The position numbers were made by a program, and so were the translations under genes. A DNA stretch of 64,000 nt. Origin: Scylla paramamosain (Eukaryota; Arthropoda; Malacostraca; Decapoda; Portunidae). The notes below the pieces were generated by a model. That model did no database searches. It was given only the letters and a program-made list of their open reading frames with translations, and was not told where the DNA came from. Every line of letters begins with the position of its first letter. Within the stretch, counting starts at the first letter, position 1. This document shows, piece by piece, positions 1-11,144 of this stretch. Where the stretch lies: positions 17,823,150-17,887,149 of the forward strand of contig NC_087168.1 in assembly GCF_035594125.1 (NCBI RefSeq), given 5' to 3'.

Positions 1-14
1 TAAATTAGATTAGT

Positions 15-49
<35 letters not shown>

Positions 50-309
50 TTATCATTAACTTTTTTTTAATAAGTATACGCATATTATATTAATGTATAT
101 TCCAACCGGTTATGTTTGATCTAATTCTACTTTGCTCTCCAGTCTTCCTATGCCAGAAGGGCTCCGCCGCTGCTTTGGTGGACGGCTGTGTTGTTAATGT
201 GCTCATTGTATTCATTTTGTGCTCAGCCATCGCCTGCTTCCTTGGCGCTCTCACTCACGACTCACGCACACACCCACTACATCACCCTTCCTCATACTGG
301 TGACATTAC

Positions 310-414
310 TGATACTACTACTACTGCTGCTACTACTACTGCTGCTGCTACTACTACTGCTGCTACTATTATTACTGTTGCTGCTACTACTATTACTACT
401 GCTGCTACTACTGT

Positions 415-482
<68 letters not shown>

Positions 483-532
483 TCACCACAACGACCATCA
501 GCATTACCGCTAGTACCACCACTACCACCACC

Positions 533-613
<81 letters not shown>

Positions 614-614
614 G
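310..614. repeat. (CTA)n trinucleotide block
   Basis: Interrupted CTA/CTG repeat in the intron before LDLa exon 1; it creates long spurious open frames on both strands. Confidence 0.95.
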
Positions 615-697
615 TCATTCTCCCTGCGCACCATCAGTTATTCCCACCCCTACCACCACCACCACCACGACCACCACCACCACTCCCAGGCGTCGAG

Positions 698-811
698 TGT
701 GCGGTGACAAGAAGCGGCCGAAGCTGTGTAGGGACGGCGTGACCAGGGCGTGTTTCTGTGACTCCGTGCGTGAATGTCCGGGAGGGGAGGACGAGGCTAA
801 GTGCTCTAAAA
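698..811 (+). CDS. LDLa exon 1 (divergent)
   Basis: Encodes VCGDKK...[10 protein letters not shown] and ends before GTAAGA. It has six cysteines, but the usual third one is missing and a CxC pair (ACFC) precedes the calcium loop, where GGEDE replaces DGSDE. The acceptor is probably the AG at 696-697, which keeps phase 1; an AG at 688-689 is the alternative. A (CTA)n tract lies just upstream. Confidence 0.65.
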
Positions 812-1917
812 GTAAGACATCATTACCATCACATTATCATCACTATCATCGTCATCGTCACTATCGTCGTTATGCATCTTGCTAGTTTATTTTCTTCCAA
901 TTCAGCAAAACTTCATTCCTTAGGTATGTCTCCTTCTGTCCATCTTCTCCATTTTAGTCCTCTGTCTCTGTTTCTCTTCTCTTTTAACTACTTTCCTATC
1001 TATTCTATTTGTCTGTTTCCGTCTACTTCAGCAAAACTTCCTTCATTATCTTTTCCCTGTCTAGTTTTCTCTCTGTCCTATCTTCTCTCTATCTATTCCT
1101 CTGTTTTGTCTTCTTTTCTCTCCATCTACTTCCCTGTCTATCCTGCTTTCTCTCCAATATTCTGCCTATGCTCCTCTTTCCGTCATTTAGTTCTCTTTGT
1201 CTTTCTTTTCAACATTCCGTTATCTTTTTCTCTTCTCCTTTCCACTATCTAGTCCTTTGTCTACGTTTCCTTCTGTCTATCTAATTTGTCTACTTTGCTT
1301 TCCCCATTCAGTTCTTTGCTGCTGTATTTCTATCTAGTTCTTTGTCTGCTTTGTAGTTATCCTGTCTTCTTTCCATCTACTTCTATCTACCTTATCTTTT
1401 CTTTATCTAGTCTGCCCTTTCTCCTCCATCTCGTTTTCCTTTATACCTTATCTTCTCTCCGTATCTCTCTATCTGCCTCATCTCATCTCATTTTTTTTAT
1501 TTTTTTTTCATTTGCGGTGCCTGCTTCCACCATCCCTAACTTGCCCTTCCGTCCATCTTGCCCACCTGTTACCTGTCCAGCGCATGACTTGCCCTGCCCC
1601 TGTCCACAGTTTTCTTTTCTTTGTGGTCAAAACGCCTTTATCTCTGCTCCCTCTCTACCAAACTTTGTTCAAGATTCAAGACTCAAGTGTGCAGACAGGG
1701 ACCCAGTGAATTTGCTGGTTATGTGAGAGATTTTATTGATTTATTTACTTATTTTATTTATTTATTTATTTATTTTTGTGTGTGAAGTTTGATGCTTATT
1801 TTATTTTATTTTTTTTTTTTGGGGGGGGTTCAAGTGTAGTGGAACGAATTCTGTTTTTCGATGTGTTGTAATGGACAAGCCAGTAATTAAGTACTTTTTT
1901 CTTGACTGGTTAGTATT

Positions 1918-1957
<40 letters not shown>

Positions 1958-2274
1958 TTCTGCCTGATCTTTTACGTTTACAGGCAAGATATGTTCAATC
2001 ATTCACTCACTCACTCATTCACTCACTCACTCACTCTGTCCATCTCACTAATGCAAGAGTAGACTAGCATCTTTCGTCTGCTCAGCTGGTGAACTCTGGA
2101 ACTCCCTGCCTGCTTGTGTGTGGTGCTAATGCGAAGTGTTTTGGTGTCCTTGAGGGTGTCGGAAAGGGATGTGGAGGTGCCGAGACGGAGGCTGCGTGAA
2201 GAATGCTGCGAGGTGTGACGGGTTCTGGGACTGTCAGGATGGCTCCGACGAGAGTAACTGCCCTGCTATATATA

Positions 2275-2313
<39 letters not shown>

Positions 2314-5300
2314 TATATAGTGTGATTGAAAAATAATGCACAGTTTGCTAGGGACTGAAAAGAGATTTGATATAAATTGAATTGATATGAATTAAAGTAA
2401 GTGAATCATTTGCAAGTTCAGTTCCAGTGTTTGTTTTAGCGCGATATTCTGTTTATTTTATTTATTCACCTATTTATTCATTTACTTATTTATATTCTTA
2501 TTAATTTATTCATTATTATTTTTGTGTGTATGTGTGTTATACGTAGTAGATCAGCCTCATGTTGAAAAAAAATAATAATAAATAAATAATCTGAACACGA
2601 GTCAGACACATACAGAAAAAATCTCATTTCGCTTGATTAGAAAATACATAGATAAAAGAATAAATAAAAACACAAGTAATATATGAATTACTTTTGGAAT
2701 GACTGACAAGAAACACAACCAATTTTACTTCCAGGATGCAGGCAGGACGAGTGGACGTGTGGCGACGGCTACTGCCTCAGCCTGGAGTGCCGCTGTGACG
2801 GAACCAAGCAGTGTTTGGACGGTACGGACGAGGAGAACTGCCCGTCGAGTAAGTGACAAGATACCACTCTCTCCTTGCGTTCATTATACTATTACAGTTT
2901 GTGACTCAGTGTAAATGCAGTATTAACAGGAAGATACTTTCCATCCATCTTTTATTACACGCATGGCATCGGAACTTGTTGCTTCTTGCTAATCCTCGTA
3001 AATCTTTGTTAATCCTTTCACCGCTTGTCAATATTTCCCATAAGAATCTACAACCTTTAAAAGACTTGTCAACTTTGTACCTTAAAAAAATAATTTCTGT
3101 AGCGTAGATTGCATTAACCTCATATTCTTCTTTTCTTTATGTCCATCCAAATAATTTATTACAGCGATCTCAGTGTAAACAAAAGCCAGCAATAGTAGTA
3201 AGTGTTTGAAACTCCCATTATGATAACAGAAACACTCTTGAAGATGCCCATCAACCTGCAGTGCAGTCAAAAGTAGTTGAAATAAGTCGCTCAAAATCCC
3301 AAAGCAACTTGTATTAGAGTCTGATGAAAGTCGTTCCGTCAACTTTATCACCGCCATGTGCAACAATTTACAGCACCGAAATCTTTATTAGCACCGATAT
3401 AAAAAGAAAAAATGAAAATAAAAGAATGGATTTAGCAATTTCTAGCCAGTGCCATGCTTGGAGGTAACTGAGGAGCTGGAAGAAATGTCTGAGAGTGGTT
3501 ACTCATTAGGGAGAAAGCATGGCAGATAGCAGGAAAAGTGTTAAAGCAGCGAAACGTTTGAGGGTGTGGTGGTGTGGACTATATTCTGAAACACCTGTGC
3601 CGCACCTCCACTATTTCAAAATGCTCTAATTGAAGTTACACAACTATATAACGGCTCTTTAACGATTCTAGTAACATATTAACAAGATTTCTACATTGTT
3701 AAAAGGGAAAACAGTCTTGAGAACCCGACTAATTATCTCTGTAGCCTGTGGAAATAGTCGTGGTGAGAGAACAAAGTGTTTCTGAATAGTGGGCAGTGTC
3801 TCATGCTGGTGTGTTTGTGTCTGGAGCCAGAGAAGTGTCGGTTTCGGGTGTTCACGTGTCGGGACGGGTCATGCGTGGCGAAACACCTCAGTTGTGAAGG
3901 TCGTCGGGACTGTAGTGACGGCTGGGCGAGGTCAGCTGTTCCTCAGGTGTGTCACGGGACTTCTCATGAATGGTCATCTCTCCTCCTTACAGTTTGCAAG
4001 GCCGGGGAGTTTCAGTGCTGGAGTGATAAGTCCTGTGTCTCGGAGGCGTGTCGCTGCAATGGATACTGGGATTGTGCTGACGGCTCAGACGAAAGAGGCT
4101 GTAAAACAGCAGGTGAGAAATAGTTTTGATGTGCATCTTGGAACGTCACAGGAACGCTGGGAAGCTGATCTGAAGACGGGACAAATTTTTAGCCCGGAGA
4201 GGCGCCCTGGCCAGGGATTGGCATGGAGGTATAGAGCACAGCGCCTTATTAACGATCGTCAGCCCCTATATCATTTTCTGGGCCTTTACATTTCCGGCCA
4301 CTTCCCTTATAGTCGCCCTTACCTGTGCGTTTATTAGTTAAGGTGGAGTTTCCCACGTCCAGGAACTGTTGGCGTGTTATCAGTGTTTTAAAGAAGGTTC
4401 TCTTTTCTGGAGTGTTGGTGCATTGTTGAGGAACCATCGCCATGGTTGTCCTGCAATTCACTTTACTTTAGACGGTGCACCTTATCGCAAACAACCTTGG
4501 ATGTCTGCTGCTGTTTGTTACTTGTTCATATTCTTTTTGCCAGCGGTGTTAAGTAGACGTAGAGACAGATTGACTATGAAGTGCGTAATAAAGATCCAGT
4601 GGGTCCATCTGTCCAGTGCCACGCTGAACACATTTAACTTAGAACTGTTATTCTCTACTAGCGGTTAAGATGATTTTTTTTCCTTTTAATGTGTTCATCT
4701 CCCCTTCTTACAGTGTGCAAGGCTGGGGAGTTCCAGTGCTGGAATAACAAGTCCTGCGTCCCGGAGGCGTGTCGCTGTAATGGATATTGGGATTGTGCTG
4801 ACGGCTCAGACGAAAGAGGCTGCAGGGCGCCAGGTGAGAGTTGTGTAGCCTTGTTGTGCGTGTCTTGCCCCTCGGCGCCTCACAGGAACAAACTGATTTG
4901 AAGGCAGGATAAGATTTTATTTACAGCAACGAAAGGCGCTCTGGCCAGGCACTGAACTCCGGACAGGGAGGTATTAAGTACAGCGCCTCAGACGGAGGTA
5001 CTATTAGCGATCGTCTGGTCCCAAGATGGTTTTCCAGTCTTTGTAGTACATTCGGTCAATACCCTTGTTTAGAATGATGTTCCTTTACCAGTGTCTGCAC
5101 GTGCATTAAGTTTAAGGAAAATAGGACTTGATCGCATTGTGGAACTGTTGAAATGTCATCAGTGTTGTAAGGGAGTTTTGCTGATATTGCTTTTTTCGCA
5201 GTCTGTTTCCTACCAACGATTATGTTTTAGTTATTCAGCCCCCCCTCCCTCCCGCCTTACAGTATGTCAGGCCGGGGAGTTCCAGTGCTGGAGTGACAAA

Positions 5301-7295
5301 TCCTGTGTCTCGGAGGCGTGTCGCTGCAATGGATACTGGGATTGTGCTGACGGCTCGGACGAAAGCGGATGCAGGAGTACGCCGGGTGAGAAACAGTCTT
5401 GTTGTGTGTGTGTGTGTGTGTGTGTGTCTTGCCCCTTGGAGCGTCACAGGAACACTGGGAAACTGATCTGAAGAATACATTTTTAGCCTATGCTGTGCCG
5501 TGTCTATTTTGATCGATTGATAAAGATTTACTCAATAGGAGTAAAATGTGTACATTAGTCCATTATTGTACAGCTTTTCTCGAAACTGTTACTTGAAACT
5601 TACCTTGAAGCTCACCAATCGATACTTCTCGAAGCTTATATATCCCTTATGGTAACTTATTTTTTAATGTGTTCATCTCCCTTCATTATAGTTTGTAAGA
5701 CTGACGAGTTCCAGTGCCAGAGTGACAAGTCCTGCGTCTCCGAGGCGTGTCGCTGCAATGGATACTGGGATTGTGCTGACGGCTCGGACGAAAGAGGTTG
5801 CAAAAGTACGCCAGGTGAGAAATGTGTAAACTTGTGCGTGTGTCTTGTCACAGGAACACTGAGAAGCTAAACCGAGCACGGAATCAATTCCTAGCCACGA
5901 AAGGCGCTCCGTACGGGAATTGCACCTTGCCACAAAAGTGTAGAGCACAGCACCTCAGATGTCGGAGCTATAAGCGACCGTCAGAACCTAAAATGATGTT
6001 CAGAGCTTTTTCCGGTCATAATACATATTTATGATTACTTGTACTTGTGTCTGCACGGTTATTGGTTAAGGGAAATACGAGTTGCTCACACCTTGGGAAC
6101 GTTTAAATGTTGTCAGTGAATCCACAGTTGTCGTGTCGCTGCAGTGTTGAGGATCCGTTGCCTCTACTATCCTCCATCCCTTACTTTAAGCTCTTCCTTA
6201 CCTAAGAGTATGATAAATATCTTTCAATATGTTCATGTCCCCTTCTTCCCTTTATACAGTGTGCCAGGCCGAGGAGTTCCAGTGCTGGAGTGACAAATCC
6301 TGTGTCTCGGAGGCGTGTCGCTGCAATGGATACTGGGATTGTGCTGACGGCTCGGACGAAAGAGGTTGTGCAAAAGGTGAGACGTTCATTGTCTTGTGTT
6401 TGTCTGGAATGTTCAATTGTTACCTGTACTTGTGACTACACCTCTTTAGGGGTAAATTTGTTGTTGCCTTGTCGAATTTGTCTGTAATGTTCAATTGTTA
6501 CCTGTACTTGTGTCTACACCTCTTTAGGGGTAAATTTGTTGTTGCCTTGTCGAATTATGTGTAGCTTATATGAAAATTTGCTAATTAAAGTTGCCTTCGA
6601 ATGTCCCTTTTTAACTAAGTAACTGGCAAACTAATTAAATAACTAACATACTAATTAAGTATGTACTAACGGGAAATCTATGCCCCTCTTAACTGACAGA
6701 CTGACTAGCTAACTAACTAACTAGCTAACAGACTAACTATCGGATTACCGTACTAACACTTCACTTTTTATTTATTTATTCATTTATTCATTTTTCTTTT
6801 TCATGTGCTCGTCTGCCTTCCTTCTGCACAGTTTGTCAGGCCGGAGAGTTCCAGTGCAGTGACGGGTCTTGCATCGCTGGCGAGTGTCGCTGCAATGGGT
6901 TCTGGGACTGTGCTGACGGCTCGGACGAACAAGGGTGTGCAGGTGCGTGTTTTTGGTAACTCTGGGACTGCTGCAGCGCCTCCCGAAGCTGAATAAAATG
7001 GTCTGGTGCAAGCATAGAGTATAATTTCCCACAACACTGGTGACAAGAAAAGGAGTGATCGAGTGGCACAGAGATTGTAGTGCTTGTTGTAGAATTTTGC
7101 TCAGTGAAGTCGTTCTCTGTCATCCTACTTTTAGAGATGAAGTAAGGAATGTTGTACGTTGATGTTCTTAAATTATTTGTTTTCTGATGAGGACTAGGTT
7201 AGGTGAGGTTAGAATTATTTTCAACGGCTGCTGAGATTATTTTGTCGTTCTCATTTTTTTTTTTTTCGAGTGGTCAGAATTCTTTTCCTGTTACT

Positions 7296-7328
<33 letters not shown>

Positions 7329-7347
7329 TTGAAAATCCTCATAACCT

Positions 7348-7401
<54 letters not shown>

Positions 7402-10400
7402 TTGAAAATCCTCATAACCTCCGCGAGAATGTTTTAAAAGTCATCCAGATGAAACACGAAGATGTTTTCTTAGTGTGCCATAGTACCGTTTTCTTTAACG
7501 CTTTGAGTCTTATTCACAACCACCTTTAATTATGGGAAAAAATTTTCAATCTCAAAATTACTATCTGATAATAAGGATTTGTTTTTTACTTAAAGAAGAA
7601 CCATTGTAGAATTGTAAAATATTCTTTCGAGTTCGTAAGAGTGATGCGGAGATTATTTCACTTTTAAACGAAATAGACATTAAGAAAAAAAAAAACTGAT
7701 TTTCATATTAATATTTTTCTAGTTTTGCTTTTACTTTTAATGATTGTCATTTGTAATGTTAGAGAAAAAATTTTAATTGCATAAATCTTTGAACTTTTCA
7801 TAGCCGAAGCAATTGCTGTTTTCAAGAGTTTTCGTGGTTGTGCCTAGGTTCTGCCTAAAGTAATTTGGGATTTCAGAGGTGTTTTCATGGTTTTAATGGA
7901 AGTAGTGTTTTCAAGGCTGTTTTCTTCGTTCTAATGGAAGTAAATAAGGTTTCCAAGGGTGTTTTAATGGTTCTAGTGGAAGTAAAAAGGGTTTTCAAGA
8001 GTGTTTTCATGGTTCTAGTGGAAGTAATTAAGATTTTCAAGAGTGTTTTAATGGTTCTATAGATGGCTGAGCAACAATTCTGCACCGTCAATGGGAAACA
8101 TATTCACGAGGACTTGACTAATCCTTATGAGAGAAAAATGAGTGTAAGAATTCAGGGCCTAGTATATCACTGGGAGCCAAAGTTGTCTTATGAAGTGCAA
8201 AGGAATACCATATATATTTTGTTCCAGATTATTGAAAACGACACTTAATCAGATTGGCAGAAATTTTTCCCCTTCTTTTTCAGTGTTATGTAAACTACAA
8301 GCGAAGAAGGAAGAAAAATGTAAATTACAAGCGAAGGAAGAAAATTAATGCCCCCGAATCTTTAGGTCCCATAAAACCTAGCGAAGAAGAAAACCCATTT
8401 CCCCGAGTCTTTAGGTCCCATAAAACCAAGCGAGACAGGAAGAAAATCAATCTCTCGAGTCTTTAGATCCCATAAGACATGATTCCACTCCCATGGCCAT
8501 GATATGCATCGATGTGTAGGCAGCAGGTACTGTGCAGTGTCTGCTTACTTACCCGGCACGAAAAATCTATGTAAATAAAGATAAATAAATAAAATCGGAA
8601 AATATGCGCCAATTAGCCACAAGAAAAAAAAAAAATAAATAAATAAAAATAGCCACAAAGCCACGAGTAAAGAACAGGCACCTTGCAATTTGAACAGATA
8701 TGCAATGTTGGAAACTTACGCCGTGGAATTAGCCTTCAGGAGACCCGTCTTTCATACCACACTGCCTGAAGAGCCTTGTCGCGTGAGGAGCTACAGCACA
8801 TGATCCGTATCTCGAGACTCTTTGGCTTCTAGAGAACAATTTTCAAAGGCCACGGAGATGAGTAGTCGCATGAATGTTTTCCCCCCCTTATGATACAGAA
8901 GGCTTGTCAAACTAACGCTGGAGTCATGCAAACCTCCTTCAAAATCGCAATAACTTCCACTAGAGCATGTTGAAAGTCGCCAAGTTGAGACAGATTACAG
9001 AAAATGCAACTTTTGGTGTAAGATTCACGGTATATCTCCCTCTTTTACTCCTTTCTTCCTGTTGTGTAAGTTAAATTTCTAAGAGCAAAAAAAAAAAGAA
9101 AAAAAAAAAAAACCTTATCTATGTTATACTACGCCGTAAGGTTTAAGAATGCTTCCCTTATTCAGCAGCTCTTAAAGGTGATTGCAGATTCATACTATCT
9201 ATTTTACTCCTTTACTGTTTTGCAAGTTGAATGTTCTTCGTAAAAACAAGAAAAGGAAAAAAAACAACAACTATAAATACTACGCCAAAAGGTTTGAGAA
9301 TGCTTGCTTAATTCAGAAACTCATAATTGTTGCTTGGAAGAGTGATTGAGTGTTTGATAATCCGACTCATGTTCGTGTCCCCTTCGTACAGTGTGCCGGG
9401 CCGGGGAGTTCCAGTGCTGGAGTGACAAGTCCTGCGTCTCAGAGGCGTATCGCTGCAATGGACACTGGGATTGTGCTGACGGGTCGGACGAAAGCGGATG
9501 CAAGAGTACGCCAGGTGAGAAACAATCTTGTTGTCTTGCCCCTTGGAACGTCACAGGAACACTAGGAAGTTGATCTGAAGGCGCCCTGGCCTTGGATCGA
9601 ATCTTTGGCATGGAGGTATAGACAGCACAGCACCTCAGAGGTCAGTATCATTAACAATCGTCAGTCACAATATAAATTTTCTGGGCCTTTGCACTTCCGG
9701 CCACTTCCCTTGTAGTCACCCGTACCTGTGCATGTATTAGTTACGGTGGAGTTACCCACGTCCAGGAACTATTGAAGTGTTATTACTGTTTAATTTAAGG
9801 ATGGTTCTCTTACTGTGCTGTTGGTGCATTGTTGAGGAACCTTCGCCGTGATTGTCCTGCATCTCTCACTTTACATTAGACGGTGCAGCTTATCGCAAAC
9901 AATCTCGGATGTCTGCTGCTGTTTGTTACTTGATCCTATTCCTTTGTGTTGCCAGTAAGTAGACGTAGACAGATTAACTATGAAGTGCATAATGGAGGTC
10001 AAGTGAGTCCATCTGTCCAGTGCTGCGCTGAACACGTGGGACTTACTGAGAACTACCTTTCGATTCCCTAATGGATATTTCTTGCACCCTGTTCCCTAAT
10101 AAAAGTTATGATGAATCTTTCTATTAATAAGACCGCCTCCGCTTCGTTCAGTGTGCCAGACCGGGGAGTTCCAGTGCTGGAGTGACAAGTCCTGCGTCTC
10201 GGAGGCGTGTCGCTGCGATGGATTCTGGGATTGTGCTGACGGCTCGGACGAAAGCGGATGTATAAAAGGTGAGACATTCATTGTCTTCTGTCTATTTGAA
10301 ATGTAGTTGTCCATACCTGTGTTTGCTACTTCAGTTGTACTTCAATCTTTTATCAATATTATCTTGATTTTTCACTTTTACTTTACTTGTTATTATTTCT

Positions 10401-10508
10401 GTTACATATTTACTTCACATTTCCTCATCTACTCATTTCATTATGTTGTTACTGATAGTTCGGATTGGCTGTGATTTTTAGTTAGTATCAGTAAATAAAT
10501 GGATTGAA

Positions 10509-10543
<35 letters not shown>

Positions 10544-10665
10544 GCCCAAGCACCGGTGTGTATGAAAGGGGAGTGGCAGTGCGCGGACCTCTGCTGCATC
10601 CCTGAGTCGGGGCGCTGTGACGGCGTGTGCCAGTGTGAAGACAACTCCGACGAAGCCAACTGCCC
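698..10665 (+). CDS. Multi-LDLa-domain secreted or ectodomain protein, 5'-partial, 13 exons
   Basis: Exons: 698-811, 2155-2274, 2735-2848, 3831-3946, 3993-4112, 4714-4833, 5263-5385, 5692-5814, 6260-6376, 6832-6942, 9392-9514, 10152-10268, 10545-10665. Each encodes one LDL-receptor class A domain: Cys-rich, with the acidic calcium-cage motif DGSDE near the end. Nearly all begin with two bases after AG and end with one base before GT (phase 1-1), the classic arrangement for exon shuffling and duplication. LDLa domains are extracellular Ca2+-dependent ligand-binding modules found in lipoprotein receptors, scavenger-type proteins and serine-protease-associated proteins. No signal peptide, protease, EGF or membrane segment is visible, so the parent protein cannot be named. 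The start lies upstream of the window and the 3' end is uncertain (see 11046). Most copies have seven cysteines rather than six. Exon 4 carries an apparent one-base deletion. Confidence 0.85.
1000..1520. other. Pyrimidine-rich intron DNA
   Basis: Long stretch dominated by C/T on the + strand in the intron after LDLa exon 1; no exon recognised. Open frames here are compositional. Confidence 0.6.
1995..2115 (+). mobile_element. Jockey-like scrap in LDLa intron
   Basis: Shares ctgtccatctc-actaatgcaagag and ctggtgaactctggaactc with the 37 kb element; lies just before LDLa exon 2. Confidence 0.55.
2155..2274 (+). CDS. LDLa exon 2 (canonical six-Cys)
   Basis: Encodes an LDLa domain with six cysteines, RCDGFWDC and DGSDESNC. 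It ends before GTAAGA, directly followed by a (GA)n tract. The acceptor (ccttgag) is weak, and a Jockey-like retroelement scrap sits about 50 bp upstream. Confidence 0.75.
2735..2848 (+). CDS. LDLa exon 3 (seven-Cys)
   Basis: Begins after tacttccag and ends before GTAAGT, phase 1-1. It carries ECRCDG and DGTDEENC, with seven cysteines because of the extra Cys two residues before the fourth canonical one. Confidence 0.8.
3582..3788 (+). mobile_element. Dispersed MITE family (TATTCTGAAAC), copy 1
   Basis: Begins TATTCTGAAACAC and ends TTTCTGAATA, forming imperfect inverted ends. The core (gagaacccgact...atctctgtagcc) recurs at 18954 and 36622. Lies 42 bp before LDLa exon 4. Confidence 0.65.
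3831..3946 (+). pseudogene. LDLa exon 4 with probable 1-nt deletion
   Basis: Starts [10 protein letters not shown] and runs well to DCSDG. The frame then slips inside the calcium-cage codons (about 3921-3930). Shifting by one base there recovers a domain end with the final Cys and a phase-1 donor at 3947 (GTGTGT). The exon is 116 nt, whereas its neighbours with intact phase 1-1 are multiples of three. It could be a decayed exon, a polymorphism or an assembly error. The acceptor is weak and lies 42 bp after a MITE. Confidence 0.65.
3993..4112 (+). CDS. LDLa exon 5 (seven-Cys)
   Basis: Phase 1-1 exon after ccttacag and before GTGAGA. Encodes [21 protein letters not shown] and DGSDERGC. Founding type of the recently amplified repeats; its downstream intron is copied after exon 11. 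Confidence 0.85.
4714..4833 (+). CDS. LDLa exon 6 (seven-Cys)
   Basis: Phase 1-1. Near-identical to exon 5, with NNKS (an N-glycosylation sequon) in place of SDKS and ending RAPG. Confidence 0.85.
5263..5385 (+). CDS. LDLa exon 7 (seven-Cys)
   Basis: Phase 1-1. Encodes [10 protein letters not shown] through [14 protein letters not shown] short (GT)n tract follows the donor. Confidence 0.85.
5692..5814 (+). CDS. LDLa exon 8 (seven-Cys)
   Basis: Phase 1-1. Encodes [10 protein letters not shown] through [13 protein letters not shown]; preceded by cttcattatag. Confidence 0.85.
6260..6376 (+). CDS. LDLa exon 9 (seven-Cys)
   Basis: Phase 1-1. Encodes [10 protein letters not shown] through [11 protein letters not shown]. 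The following intron starts with a 78-bp tandem duplication (6402-6557). Confidence 0.85.
6402..6557. repeat. 78-bp tandem duplication
   Basis: Two near-identical copies (gttcaattgttacctgtact...ttgccttgtcgaatt) in the intron after LDLa exon 9. Confidence 0.85.
6832..6942 (+). CDS. LDLa exon 10 (shorter, seven-Cys)
   Basis: Phase 1-1. The loop is two residues shorter (FQCSDGSC) than in its neighbours, so it belongs to an older copy; ends [10 protein letters not shown] before GTGCGT. Confidence 0.85.
7865..8062. repeat. ~38-bp degenerate tandem repeat
   Basis: About five units of ttcaagagtgttttcatggt + tctagtggaagtaa, related to a piece of the dispersed MITE at 19.0 kb. Confidence 0.7.
8290..8480. 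repeat. ~58-bp degenerate tandem repeat
   Basis: Units around aagcgaagaaggaag and tctttaggtcccataaaacc, three to four copies. Confidence 0.65.
9392..9514 (+). CDS. LDLa exon 11 (extra Cys changed to Tyr)
   Basis: Phase 1-1. Same family as exons 5-9, but EAYRCNG replaces EACRCNG, restoring the canonical six cysteines. The 3' intron shares several hundred bases with the intron after exon 5. Confidence 0.85.
10152..10268 (+). CDS. LDLa exon 12 (seven-Cys)
   Basis: Phase 1-1 after cgttcag and before GTGAGA. Encodes [21 protein letters not shown] and [11 protein letters not shown]. Confidence 0.85.
10545..10665 (+). CDS. LDLa exon 13 (divergent, eight-Cys, phase change)
   Basis: Begins straight after a (CA)n tract ending aaag. 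Encodes VCMKGEWQC, then [12 protein letters not shown] and NSDEANC. It ends in phase 2 before GTACGT, unlike the rest, so it is the last domain of the array. A (CT)n tract follows within 20 bp. Confidence 0.7.
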
Positions 10666-10680
10666 GTACGTTTCCTCCCC

Positions 10681-10728
<48 letters not shown>

Positions 10729-11045
10729 TACCCATAAATCTTTGCAAACTTCCCTAAGTAAAGTATCAAGCAATAGCTTATCAAATTACTTATGAAAATT
10801 AGCCAAAGTTAATCATCATTGCCCATATTTCTTCCATCTCAGGGATCATTTCGAGACGGTGACTATTTGTTTCTGGGCAAAGATGTGATGCTTGTTCAAA
10901 TCGTGATCTACACAGTGAAGGAATGAACGGTGAAATTAAGGAACTGAATTACTTTAAATTTAATCTAATCTAACCGCGGATGAAAACGCTAATGTTATTT
11001 CAATATGATCTGCATCTCATCCTCCTACTTCTTTTCCACTTGAAG

Positions 11046-11055
11046 CTACGGGTAA
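11046..11055 (+). CDS. Possible terminal coding exon of the LDLa array gene
   Basis: A long pyrimidine tract ends in cttgaag at 11045. Joined to the phase-2 end of exon 13, the next bases give Pro-Tyr-Gly-stop. The exon is so short that this is only a candidate; no poly(A) signal was pinned down. Confidence 0.25.
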
Positions 11056-11144
11056 AACCTGGTGGTCGTGGCAGCGCTGCAGGGAAGCCTCATCGCGGAC
11101 ACCACGTGTGACGACTTCCATGAGTGTTGTACTCATGGTTGCAA

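Noticed and set aside
188..742. Long open frames coding poly-Thr, poly-Leu, poly-Ser or poly-Val
   Set aside because: They are the frames of a (CTA)n repeat with no splice or domain support.
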